This document shows positions 1 through 8,216 of a stretch of DNA of 12,203 bases, one piece after another (position 1 is the stretch's first letter; every line of letters begins with the position of its first letter). Origin of the DNA: CAZTGZ01 sp044339595 (GTDB lineage Bacteria; Bacteroidota; Bacteroidia; NS11-12g; UBA9320); the NCBI GenBank assembly GCA_044339595.1, contig JBIIVF010000073.1, forward strand, positions 1 to 12,203, read 5' to 3'. The notes below the pieces were generated by a model, which did no database searches, was not told where the DNA came from, and was given only the letters and a program-made list of their open reading frames with translations. Made by a program: the position numbers and the translations under genes.

Positions 1-470
1 TTTCTTGACTGCATGGATCCAACACCGTTGCTAATATCTGCCCAACCTTTAGATACCCATTCATCGGCATCATTAAAGTCGAGGTCACCATTCAAATCGA
101 TCCAAACAGCAGGATGCACCGGATAATTGGTACCTGTATGCATCGAGAAAGTGTAATTGGCTCCACCGTTCAATGTCATTACCGGTGAGGTTGACATCAA
201 GGTGTAGTTAGGGGTGGTGGTTTGGTTACAACCATCATTTGCTTTGTCAAAAATGGTGTTTGTACCTTGTGTAATTTTAATAGCGCCAATGTACATATCG
301 TACGTAGGACAACCGGCTGCGGTATGCGCTGCACCACAATACGGTGCCTGTGCTTGAGCAGTTTGAAAAAACAAGCCCCCTGCTAATACCAAAGCTGCCT
401 TCCAAATGGAAACTCGCTTTTGTATGTTGCACAGGTCTTGGGTAAGGAAATTAATAAAACTGTTTTTCAT
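1..470 (-). CDS. T9SS-type secreted GEVED-domain protein, N-terminal part only (paralog of the 674-4819 gene)
   Basis: Partial gene: the ATG is at 468-470 and the frame stays open for 156 codons to the window edge. The product begins MKNSFINFLTQDLCNIQKRV, followed by a hydrophobic stretch and a cleavage-like AQAQ at residues 38-41, so it is an exported protein with an unusually long basic n-region. From about residue 95 it enters a GEVED-type domain, with VWIDLNGDLDFNDADEW at 122-138. It aligns without gaps to the first 156 residues of the neighbouring 1381-aa protein, with 28 differences by hand count (about 82% identity). By analogy it is probably another large multi-domain surface or secreted protein ending in a T9SS sorting domain, but that part lies outside the window. 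It is downstream of its paralog on the same strand and separated from it by a terminator, so it probably has its own promoter. Confidence 0.85.
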   Translation of the reverse strand, partial: MKNSFINFLTQDLCNIQKRVSIWKAALVLAGGLFFQTAQAQAPYCGAAHTAAGCPTYDMYIGAIKITQGTNTIFDKANDGCNQTTTPNYTLMSTSPVMTLNGGANYTFSMHTGTNYPVHPAVWIDLNGDLDFNDADEWVSKGWADISNGVGSMQSR

Positions 471-598
471 ACTTTGATCATTATTTTTTAGCTAAACGGT
501 TGAATATCCTCACGATATTCTTACCAACTGTTTGATTCAATATTATGAGATGGTTCCGTTTAATTCGGTCACGAAAGCATTATTCTACACAATTGTGA

Positions 599-606
599 CA
601 AATTTA
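599..606 (-). promoter_or_regulatory. Putative Bacteroidota -7 promoter element for the partial gene at 1-470
   Basis: On the minus strand the sequence is TAAATTTG, an exact match to the Bacteroidota sigma-ABfr -7 consensus TAnnTTTG. It lies just past the terminator of the upstream paralog and would give a 5' UTR of about 120 nt. No TTTG or TTG box is found at the usual -33 spacing, so the call rests on the -7 match. The 13-mer ATTGTAAATTTGT containing it recurs exactly in front of nfu (8235-8247, plus strand). Confidence 0.4.
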
Positions 607-612
607 CAATTC

Positions 613-648
613 AAAAAAAAGAGGCCACCCTTTCGGATGACCTCTTTT
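613..648 (-). terminator. Strong intrinsic terminator after the 1381-aa T9SS protein gene
   Basis: Read on the minus strand, AAAAGAGGTCATCC pairs with GGGTGGCCTCTTTT to form an uninterrupted 14-bp stem (two G-U pairs) closed by a GAAA tetraloop. The stem runs into a tract of eight T (613-620, A on the plus strand). It starts 25 nt after the stop codon at 674-676, which is ideal placement. It separates the two tandem paralogs transcriptionally. Confidence 0.92.
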
Positions 649-673
649 GTATGATTCGAGATGTCGTTTGTTC

Positions 674-3600
674 TTATTTGGTTAGAACAATTTTCTTATT
701 GATAACGGTACCGTTTACAGTCATTCTTACGAAATAAACGCCGCCTTCTGATTCAGGCATGTTCACTTCAAAAGATTCGTTGCTCAAGCTGCCGTTGGCT
801 ACTTCCATCACCTTGCTGCCCACCATGTTATAAACTTCTAAGCTTACATTCTCTGTGCTTGGCAAGTTCAAACGGATGGTGAAGTTTCCATTGTTAGGGT
901 TAGGATATACATTCATCAAGTTGTCTGAGGTAATGTTCTCAACACCGATTCCAATTGGAAGATATTTTCTGCTTACCTCTACCCAAAGTGTAAATGGATC
1001 AGATACGTTTCCTGAATTGTCTTTGGTTTTGAACGTTGCTGTGTAAAATCCTTCTACATAAGTGTTGATGTCGGTATTGATTACCGATGCATTGTTTTTC
1101 AATGTGGTTGGGTTGTCATAGTTATCGCTGAACTGCAAATAATCTATGGATGCAAACACACTGTACAAGCCCACTCTTAAGATATCGCCGGTCTTACCTT
1201 TGATTTCAGGAGCTTTTCCGTCATATACTCTTACCCAACGATTTCTTGTCGATACGTTACCGGAAGCATCGGTTGCTGTGTAAGTGTCTTTGTACAATCC
1301 AAGTACGAATGGATTAACATTCGATGTCTTGGTCAAAGAGATTTGTGATGCATCATATAAGTTATCTGAAGCATTGGCTTCAACCGAAACATATGGTGTG
1401 TTTACCAAGTGTAATACGGTATCCAAAGTGTTCAGGTTAATCATCGGTGCAATAAAGTCTTCGATTACATATTTGATGATCAATGATGCTGCGTTTCCGC
1501 TACCATCTATTACATTGTAAGTAACTACGGTGCTTCCTTTCACGCGGGTATCTACAAATGCTTCTCCTTCTGTTCCGGGAGTAGCGGTCATTTGTACATC
1601 ATAATAGTTGTCGGTTACTTCTGTTCTGTCTACAAATACAGATTGTAATTGCACTTGTACCACATTCACACCACCAATTACTTTGATTTCGTTGTTTTTG
1701 ATTACCGGAGATTCTGTATCTCTTACAATCACCACTCTGTTTTTGCTGGCTTTGTTTGCCTGAGCATCTTGCACAGAATAGTTGATTACATAAGTACCAA
1801 CCACATTGGTATTCACGCTACCGGTTACTACGATCGCTGAGTTCAAGTTTCCGTCTCTGCTGTCGCTTGCGCTAAATCCTGGTTCAGTGTAGGTACCAAA
1901 TACTTCGATGTACATCGTATCTGTTCCCTGAAGTGTCAAGGTTGGTGCAGTCTGGTCAATAACCACATAAACCACTCTGGTTACCGATGGGGCAGCATTG
2001 CCCGACGCATCTTTTACTGAATAGGTTACATAATAGATACCGGTCAGACTCATATCTACGTCAGATACGATTTTTACTTTAGATGAAATATCTCCTTCGG
2101 TTGGATCGATCGCAGTTGCACCATATTCGGTGTACGTTCCGTTCAATTCCAAATACAAAGTATCTTCATTGTTCAAGGTCAACACCGGAGGCAAATTGTC
2201 GTTTACCAATTTGATTGGGAAATCTTCAAACTCTCCAATTCTGTTGGCATCTTTCACACCACTAATGGCACCACATGGCTCGTTCGGATCGATGTTATAA
2301 CTCACACCTACACGCATTTTGGTTACTCCTTCAAATGAGTTATCCAAATCAGGTACATTAAAGTTAGCTGAGAAGCTCATGCTGTTGGTAGATGATTCTG
2401 AAGCAACCAATTCATTGGCATCACTAAAATCACCATCGATGTTCCAGTCAACCCAAACCTTGCGAGTCATGTTGTTGATATTGGTCAATCGATCTACAGT
2501 CACTTTATATTGTGCTCCGAAGGTCAATACGGCCGGTTCATTTTTCTCACCATGGTCGGTATAGGTATTGTTGGCTTCATCTTTAATATCAAACAATACG
2601 CTTGATGGAGATTTAGTTGTTTCAAGCTTCACATTGCTGATGGCAACGTCGGCACTGGTGGTTACACCAATCACAGGCTTACAATAATCCACTACAACGA
2701 TGTACTGATCTTTGATGATGCTCTTCAACGAGTTCGCTGAATCTACAGTATTCCATCCTTTCAATGACACGGTGTATTTACCCGGTGCGTTGAACGTTAC
2801 TTTCAACTCTTTGCTGAAAGTCTCCAATGGAGTAGCAGGTGTAGTTGTAGATGGGAAGAATGTCCATCTGTATTTGTTCGCTTTATCGGTGGTAATCTTA
2901 AATGTAACTACATCGCCTGCTCTTGGTCTGCGGTTATCTGCAACAAAATCAAGATTGGCAGGAGTGTTCGGAGCGGATACTACAATTTTCTTGCAATACG
3001 TATCTTTTCCGGCACAGGTTCTTACTTCTAAACAAACATCATAAGCTGTATTCGAGTAGAATGTCTTTGGGAAGTCTTTGGTAGTAGCTTCTTCTACACC
3101 ATCCACGGTCCAGGTAAAGTCTACTTCACCTACTGCATTTATAGAGGTGTTCTCGAACAAATTCTCAACAGCATTGTACATGGTATCAGGAGCATTGAAT
3201 CTGGCTGTCGGTGGTGTTTTAGTTCCGATTACCGATGTCCAATTCGCTTTGAATCCTTTAGCAGTAGCGGTTCCGGTTGAGTTCCACAACAAGTAAATAG
3301 CACCTGAATTGGCTACCAATGGAGCCGTTGGGCGATTGGTGGAAGTAAATCCTGCACCGGTATGTAATGGCTTTCCGGCAGCATTCGGGCCATCATAAAC
3401 CTTTAGGTTCACATTGCTTTGTACTGTCCAATATTCAAATGTCAAGGTAACTTTAGAAGCCGCACAAGGAGCAATCAAAGCATCCAGGTTAGACTCAGGC
3501 GTAGAATAATTTCCTCCTGCACCTACTTTATTGATGATTGCACCGGATGGAGCGGTAATGGTATTGCCGGGGATACTGGTAATGGTACCGGGGCCCATCT

Positions 3601-4819
3601 CAAATTCGTTTCCTCTGTTTACTTCTACATAATTGGATTTACACTTGGTTGCAGATGATCCCACATCATTCGATGCCGTCAAACAGAACGTGTATTTTCC
3701 TACATCCGGAAATCCGGGGATTCCTTTGGCTGTGAATATTTCAGGGTTCTTATTATAGGTCTCGTCGCCTCCACTTAATTGAGGTAAGCTATTTCCGTCT
3801 AAATGAGTATTTGCTGAGTCGGTCGGGTCATATAAATACCAATCCCAGTAAATGGCACCATTGGTAGATAAGTCGGTCATTTTAAATCCATCATAGAGTT
3901 CTACAATGTTCTTGTCAGAGATAAAGTCTGCAACCGGAGGCGCAGATGGCTTAACAATTTGAAGACACTTTAAGATAGAGTCGCGACCCAAACAGTTTTG
4001 ACTGGTCAGACGAACGCAGAATTTACCTTCGCTGTTAAATTTGTGTCTTGCATTGGTGGTAGTATATTCAATACTGGCATCGTCATCAACATCCCACCAG
4101 TGACCGATATATCCGGTTTGGTTAGAGTTTACAAAATTCACAGGAGTCTTAACAAACGCTGTATCCGGCATGAAGAAACCTGCTGCCAAAGATTTTGGCA
4201 AGCCCAATTCAATGGTGTAGTCTTCAGTTTCACCGTAATTTACGGTAGCACAAGCAGATGCCTGGGTAAAGGCAGCACTAAATCCATAATCAGAGCGAAC
4301 CCTCATTCTGGTGGTGCCTCCTTTTATGCCTGCACAAGAAATGTAAAAGTTTCTTGACTGCATGGATCCAACACCATTATTAATGTTGGCCCAACCTTTA
4401 GACACCCATTCGTCGGCATCATTAAAGTCAAGGTCACCATTCAAGTCAATCCACACACCAATATTAATAGGATAATTGGCACCTGTATGGGTTGAAAAGG
4501 TGTAATTGGCTCCACCATTCAATGTCATTACCGGTGAGGTTGACATCAAGGTGTAGTTTGGTGTTGTAGTTTGGTTACAACCATCATTGGTTTTGTCAAA
4601 AATGGTGTTAGTACCTTGCGTAATTTTAATAGCGCCTAAATACATGTTCCAAGTTGGACAACCTCCCGCATTATGCGCTGCATTGCAATACGGCGACTGC
4701 GCCTGGGCAGATTGAAAAAGCAAACCACCTGATAACACCAAAACTGCTTTCAAAACGGAAGCGCGCTTTCGAATGTTACTCAGACTTTGCGTCAGGAAAT
4801 GAGTAAAACTGTTTTTCAT
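674..4819 (-). CDS. Large multi-domain T9SS type A secreted/surface protein (GEVED, PKD, CUB-like, Ig-like repeats)
   Basis: 1381 aa. In order: a long signal peptide (1-41, ending AQAQ); a first GEVED-type domain (about 100-205, with DLNGDLDFNDADEW and closing GETEDYTIEL at 196-205); PKD-like domains (about 212-290 and 295-400); a CUB-like domain (about 409-530, with LKVYDGPNAAGKPL); two more PKD-like domains (about 537-615 and 622-711); a second GEVED-type domain (about 712-872, with VWVDWNIDGDFSDANE and GEFEDFPIKL); five Ig-like DUF5011/HYR-type repeats (about 876-1283, with YSVKDASGN-like signatures); and a type A T9SS sorting domain (about 1296-1381, with VYPNPNNG and a Lys-rich end). It should cross the inner membrane by Sec and the outer membrane by T9SS, then be anchored to the surface or released. 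No catalytic domain is visible; an adhesin or matrix role is inferred. The ATG is conserved in the adjacent paralog, which supports this start. Confidence 0.93.
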   Translation of the reverse strand: MKNSFTHFLTQSLSNIRKRASVLKAVLVLSGGLLFQSAQAQSPYCNAAHNAGGCPTWNMYLGAIKITQGTNTIFDKTNDGCNQTTTPNYTLMSTSPVMTLNGGANYTFSTHTGANYPINIGVWIDLNGDLDFNDADEWVSKGWANINNGVGSMQSRNFYISCAGIKGGTTRMRVRSDYGFSAAFTQASACATVNYGETEDYTIELGLPKSLAAGFFMPDTAFVKTPVNFVNSNQTGYIGHWWDVDDDASIEYTTTNARHKFNSEGKFCVRLTSQNCLGRDSILKCLQIVKPSAPPVADFISDKNIVELYDGFKMTDLSTNGAIYWDWYLYDPTDSANTHLDGNSLPQLSGGDETYNKNPEIFTAKGIPGFPDVGKYTFCLTASNDVGSSATKCKSNYVEVNRGNEFEMGPGTITSIPGNTITAPSGAIINKVGAGGNYSTPESNLDALIAPCAASKVTLTFEYWTVQSNVNLKVYDGPNAAGKPLHTGAGFTSTNRPTAPLVANSGAIYLLWNSTGTATAKGFKANWTSVIGTKTPPTARFNAPDTMYNAVENLFENTSINAVGEVDFTWTVDGVEEATTKDFPKTFYSNTAYDVCLEVRTCAGKDTYCKKIVVSAPNTPANLDFVADNRRPRAGDVVTFKITTDKANKYRWTFFPSTTTPATPLETFSKELKVTFNAPGKYTVSLKGWNTVDSANSLKSIIKDQYIVVVDYCKPVIGVTTSADVAISNVKLETTKSPSSVLFDIKDEANNTYTDHGEKNEPAVLTFGAQYKVTVDRLTNINNMTRKVWVDWNIDGDFSDANELVASESSTNSMSFSANFNVPDLDNSFEGVTKMRVGVSYNIDPNEPCGAISGVKDANRIGEFEDFPIKLVNDNLPPVLTLNNEDTLYLELNGTYTEYGATAIDPTEGDISSKVKIVSDVDMSLTGIYYVTYSVKDASGNAAPSVTRVVYVVIDQTAPTLTLQGTDTMYIEVFGTYTEPGFSASDSRDGNLNSAIVVTGSVNTNVVGTYVINYSVQDAQANKASKNRVVIVRDTESPVIKNNEIKVIGGVNVVQVQLQSVFVDRTEVTDNYYDVQMTATPGTEGEAFVDTRVKGSTVVTYNVIDGSGNAASLIIKYVIEDFIAPMINLNTLDTVLHLVNTPYVSVEANASDNLYDASQISLTKTSNVNPFVLGLYKDTYTATDASGNVSTRNRWVRVYDGKAPEIKGKTGDILRVGLYSVFASIDYLQFSDNYDNPTTLKNNASVINTDINTYVEGFYTATFKTKDNSGNVSDPFTLWVEVSRKYLPIGIGVENITSDNLMNVYPNPNNGNFTIRLNLPSTENVSLEVYNMVGSKVMEVANGSLSNESFEVNMPESEGGVYFVRMTVNGTVINKKIVLTK
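971..2194 (-). repeat. Five tandem Ig-like (DUF5011/HYR-type) modules encoded within the 1381-aa protein
   Basis: Residues about 876-1283 form five consecutive modules of roughly 78-88 residues. Each begins with a (D)xxxP boundary (NDNLPP, IDQTAP, RDTESP, EDFIAP, YDGKAP) and ends with a (Y/F)xxxDxxxN signature such as YSVKDASGN or YTATDASGN. The third module is the most divergent. The repeats are recognisable at the protein level but diverged, so they form a stalk rather than a recent DNA duplication. Confidence 0.75.
4350..4819 (-). repeat. Direct repeat copy matching 1-470 (5' ends of tandem paralogs)
   Basis: These 470 bases align without a gap to positions 1-470. I counted about 79 mismatches by eye, or roughly 83% nucleotide identity. 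The best-conserved part is 4470-4649 (against 121-300). Similarity stops at the start codon apart from an AAAGT immediately before both ATGs, so the duplicated unit that survives is coding sequence. The copies are about 4.35 kb apart in the same orientation. Confidence 0.9.
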
Positions 4820-4863
4820 ACTTTATTAATTAACGTTATTTAAGAATTGATTTTTGGAATTAT

Positions 4864-4871
4864 CAAAAGTA
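4864..4871 (-). promoter_or_regulatory. Putative -7 promoter element for the 1381-aa T9SS protein gene
   Basis: On the minus strand TACTTTTG matches TAnnTTTG exactly, 45 bp before the ATG, implying a 5' UTR of about 35-40 nt. There is no clear -33 TTTG at the expected distance. The leader between it and the ATG is A/T-rich, which is usual for Bacteroidota genes lacking a Shine-Dalgarno sequence. Confidence 0.45.
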
Positions 4872-4888
4872 GGATAATTTCCTTTTTT

Positions 4889-5035
4889 TGACACCCTGAT
4901 TGGGAATGGTTGCATGACATTTTTGTGTCATTCAGACACGCAAAATAGCTAATGTGCTTATAATCTGATTTATAGCATTATAATTGTCACATTTAAATTA
5001 CTAAACACCTCCCTTTAATGACACAATTTTGACAC
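4889..5035. promoter_or_regulatory. Cluster of TGACA/TGTCA words in the divergent intergenic region
   Basis: The 283-bp gap between the divergently transcribed surface-protein gene and the helicase gene holds six TGACA/TGTCA words: TGACAC at 4889, TGACA at 4915, TGTCA at 4926, TGTCAC at 4985, TGACAC at 5019 and TGACAC at 5030. The pair at 4915 and 4926 forms the inverted repeat TGACA-N6-TGTCA. This may be a regulator-binding region, but no particular regulator is indicated. Confidence 0.3.
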
Positions 5036-5102
5036 TTCGCCTTCGATGAACTTGCCAAAACAGAATGTGTATATTTACCGACACAATAAAAACCATCCGG
5101 AT

Positions 5103-8100
5103 ATGGACCCATTTTATACCATTTTGAATGCACTCAATGCACAACAAAAAAAAGCCGTAGAGTGCATAGAAGGACCTGTCATGGTTATTGCCGGCCCCGG
5201 AACGGGTAAAACCCAAATTCTTGCCGCCCGCATCGCAAATATTTTGCTCAAAACCGATACCCATCCTGAAAACATTCTTTGTATGACCTTTACCGATGCA
5301 GGTGCTGTGGCTATGCGACAAAGATTGGCCAGTTTCATCGGACCGGATGCCTATCGATTGAACATTCATACTTTTCATTCGTTTTGCAATGCGGTAATTC
5401 AACAAAATAAAGAAGCCTTTGATCATATCGATTGGCAGGCGGCCTCAGATATCGAGAAACACGAAATCATGAGAACCCTTCTGGATGAACTTAAACCGAA
5501 TCATCCCCTCAGAAAGTTTAAAGGGAATGTCTATCAAGATGTAAATCCGCTTTTGAAACTGTTCTCTTTGATGAAAAGGGAACGCATTAGCGTGGACGAA
5601 ATCATCTTTAAATGCAATGCTAAAAAGGAAGAGGCCCTGTCAGACCCCGAATTCCGATATAAAAGAAAATCAGGTGAGAACAATGTTGGGGATCTGAAAC
5701 AAAAGGATCTTGACCAACTTTACAATCGATTGGATCAATTGATGGCAGCAGCGAACCTTCGGAACATGTACAGCAAAAAGATGAGTGCCGCCGAAAGATA
5801 TGATTTCGATGATATGATCGGATGGGTGATTGATCTATTTGAACAGCGCCCTGATGTACTCACTCGTTATCAGGAAAAATACCTTTATATATTGGTAGAT
5901 GAATTTCAGGACACCAACGGATCTCAATATCAAATTATCCGCAAACTTTCTGAATTCTGGGAGGATAATCCCAATTTGTTTGCTGTAGGTGACGACGATC
6001 AATCTATATACAGATTTCAAGGCGCAGAAATAGGCAATATCACATCCTTCTACCAATATTATAACAAGCATTTGACCACTGTATTGCTAGAAAATAATTA
6101 TCGTTCCGGACAGGCCATATTGGATGCAGCAGGTCAAGTGATCAGCCATAATTCAGAAAGATTGGTGAACCAAATGGAAGGGATCTATAAAAACCTGAAA
6201 GCATCCAATCCGCAAATTATCGCAGATGCCAAACCAGCCAAAGTGAGGGTGCTTAAAAATCCATATGCTGAATCCGTGCATCTCGGACAGGAAATTAAAC
6301 AATTGGTCGACCAAAAAGTCCATCCGCATGACATCGCCATTATATATCGCAAGCACAGCCAGGCCGATGAACTCATTCGATATTTCACCGATCTTAACAT
6401 CCCCTTTAATCTCATCCGAAGGGAAAACGTACTGGACAATCCCATTGTAGCCAAATTCATTCTTCTGTTAAATTATCTGCACGCAGAGATGCGTAAACCT
6501 TTTTCGGGAGGCAACTTGCTTTTCAGAATCCTGCATTATAGCGAATTTAAACATGCCCCTACCCAACTTGCTATCCTGCAAAGAAAGGCAGCTGAGAATC
6601 GAATGAATATTCGAGAATTTGTATTCAGCGATCTAAACCAAAGCATCCAAAATCGTGATGCCTTATCTAAAGTTCGGGATACCATCGAATCATTGGATCA
6701 TTGGCTGCGCTTTTTTCAAGAACAAACCGTGGTTGAAGCCACAGGGCACTTACTTAATGAAAGCGGATTTCTGCGGCAAATGCTAAAGACACCGAATAAA
6801 GAAAGAAATCTGGAAGCCATTCGAACATTTTTCGATTTTATGAAGGCGGAGTCTGAACGGAATAAGAAATTGAGTTTAACGGATTTCCTCGAAACCCTCG
6901 AGATGATGGAAACTTACCATCTTGATCTTCCTATGCAGACCCTTTATGGACATGAAAATGGGGTAAATCTCATGACCGCGCATGGAGCCAAAGGGCTCGA
7001 ATTTGAACATGTTTACTTAATGGGTTGCACCGAGGCACATTGGGAAAAGAACCGGGTTTACGATCGTTTCAGCCTTGAACAAATCTATCCTAACCTAAAA
7101 GACGAAAATGCCATAGAAGAAAGTCGTCGATTGTTCTATGTAGCCTTAACAAGGGCCAAGAAACAACTCAATGTTTCATACTACGAAAATGAAACCAATG
7201 GCAAAGACGTTTCCCCGAGTCGTTTTGTGGTAGAGATGATAGAATGTAAATCTGTGCAACAAGAAGAAGTTCATGTGCCGGACCATCTGATTACTGAATT
7301 TATGCTTTCCTATGTACCTCCTGACCAAACAGGCCCAATTACTTTGCCGGAACAGGCATTTATGGATAGCTTCTTGAAAGATTATTCATTGAGCGTAACC
7401 CATTTGAATACCTACCTTAAATGTCCGATTTCCTTCTACTTCAACCAAGTATTGCGGGTACCCGCTGCGAAGAATTCGGCCATGTCATTTGGATCAGCCA
7501 TTCATGGTGTGTTGGAAAAAATATTTACCGAATACATCAAAAAAGGAAAAACACCTTCAGAAATAGAACTCTTAAATCTGTTCGAAAAACAAATGTTTGC
7601 TTACAGTTCAGGTTTTACGGATAAAGACCTCAAACATCTGACGGAATACGGAAAGAGCTTTATCCATCCTTATATATTATCCCGAAAAGAAATGTGGCAA
7701 TCTTTTCAATCTTTCGAAATTGAAAAAAACATTCATACCCGAATGGATGACATCCCCATCAATGGTAAGCTCGATCGGGTAAGTTTGAATGGACAAAAAG
7801 TATGGGTATCCGATTATAAAACCGGCAGTGTAGACAATAAAGGAAGAAAACTAGATCCGCCCCGTGAAGGATATGAGGAGGAAGATCCTGAATTGCGATT
7901 CGGGGGAGATTACTGGAGACAAATCATGTTTTATAAAATTCTGATCGATGCCGACCCCAATCTTTCCTGGCAAATGACCGCCGGAGAAATTGATTTTGTA
8001 GAACCGGATAAAAACGGAAATTTCAAATCTTTCACCATCGACGTATCCCAAAGCGGTGTTACGCAGGTAAAAGAACAAATCAAAACAGTGTATGCCAAAA

Positions 8101-8183
8101 TCCTGAATCGCGAATTCAGCACAGGTTGCAATGATGAATATTGTCAATGGTGCAAATTTGTCCAGGCTTTTGATATTGATTGA
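5103..8183 (+). CDS. UvrD/PcrA-type ATP-dependent helicase fused to a C-terminal PD-(D/E)XK (RecB/AddB-like) nuclease
   Basis: 1026 aa from the chosen ATG. Superfamily 1A helicase motifs are all present: Walker A AGPGTGKT (30-37), Ia TFTDAGA (62-68), DEFQD (266-270), VGDDDQSIYRFQGA (295-308), NYRS (332-335), TAHGAKGLEFE (625-635) and RRLFYVALTRA (675-685). After about residue 760 comes a PD-(D/E)XK nuclease: H801, GKLDRV with D891, DYK with D904 and K906, and QxxxY (Q940, Y944). Cys774 plus Cys1009, Cys1014 and Cys1017 are placed like the 4Fe-4S ligands of AddB/Cas4-type nucleases. It probably unwinds and degrades DNA ends in recombinational repair, as AddAB and AdnAB do. An upstream in-frame ATG at 5046 would add 19 residues that do not look like a helicase N-terminus; MDPFYTILNALNAQQKKAV is the usual kind of start. 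No Shine-Dalgarno sequence is seen. Confidence 0.92.
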   Translation: MDPFYTILNALNAQQKKAVECIEGPVMVIAGPGTGKTQILAARIANILLKTDTHPENILCMTFTDAGAVAMRQRLASFIGPDAYRLNIHTFHSFCNAVIQQNKEAFDHIDWQAASDIEKHEIMRTLLDELKPNHPLRKFKGNVYQDVNPLLKLFSLMKRERISVDEIIFKCNAKKEEALSDPEFRYKRKSGENNVGDLKQKDLDQLYNRLDQLMAAANLRNMYSKKMSAAERYDFDDMIGWVIDLFEQRPDVLTRYQEKYLYILVDEFQDTNGSQYQIIRKLSEFWEDNPNLFAVGDDDQSIYRFQGAEIGNITSFYQYYNKHLTTVLLENNYRSGQAILDAAGQVISHNSERLVNQMEGIYKNLKASNPQIIADAKPAKVRVLKNPYAESVHLGQEIKQLVDQKVHPHDIAIIYRKHSQADELIRYFTDLNIPFNLIRRENVLDNPIVAKFILLLNYLHAEMRKPFSGGNLLFRILHYSEFKHAPTQLAILQRKAAENRMNIREFVFSDLNQSIQNRDALSKVRDTIESLDHWLRFFQEQTVVEATGHLLNESGFLRQMLKTPNKERNLEAIRTFFDFMKAESERNKKLSLTDFLETLEMMETYHLDLPMQTLYGHENGVNLMTAHGAKGLEFEHVYLMGCTEAHWEKNRVYDRFSLEQIYPNLKDENAIEESRRLFYVALTRAKKQLNVSYYENETNGKDVSPSRFVVEMIECKSVQQEEVHVPDHLITEFMLSYVPPDQTGPITLPEQAFMDSFLKDYSLSVTHLNTYLKCPISFYFNQVLRVPAAKNSAMSFGSAIHGVLEKIFTEYIKKGKTPSEIELLNLFEKQMFAYSSGFTDKDLKHLTEYGKSFIHPYILSRKEMWQSFQSFEIEKNIHTRMDDIPINGKLDRVSLNGQKVWVSDYKTGSVDNKGRKLDPPREGYEEEDPELRFGGDYWRQIMFYKILIDADPNLSWQMTAGEIDFVEPDKNGNFKSFTIDVSQSGVTQVKEQIKTVYAKILNREFSTGCNDEYCQWCKFVQAFDID

Positions 8184-8216
8184 CCAAATCAAGATACCCT
8201 TCACAGTTCTGGATGA

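Noticed and set aside
3998..4357. Plus-strand open frame of 119 codons inside the 1381-aa gene
   Set aside because: It is antisense to well-defined PKD and GEVED coding sequence; the product has no family features. The same holds for the other plus-strand frames between 855 and 4357.
1..4819. The 470-bp direct repeats as ends of a transposable element
   Set aside because: They are the 5' coding ends of two paralogous genes in the same orientation, with no transposase, terminal inverted repeats or target duplications.
5046..5102. Upstream ATG at 5046 as the helicase start
   Set aside because: The 19 extra residues (MNLPKQNVYIYRHNKNHPD) do not resemble the N-terminus of UvrD-type helicases, whereas the ATG at 5103 gives the usual length before the Q motif. 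It cannot be fully excluded without transcript data.
5001..5426. Minus-strand open frame of 141 codons overlapping the start of the helicase gene
   Set aside because: It is opposite the conserved Walker A and motif Ia codons of the helicase, and its translation has no recognisable domain or signal peptide. It is a shadow frame.
8176..8192. Inverted repeat TTGATT-GACCA-AATCAA at the end of the helicase gene as a terminator
   Set aside because: The stem is only 6 bp, AT-rich, overlaps the stop codon and has no T-run after it.
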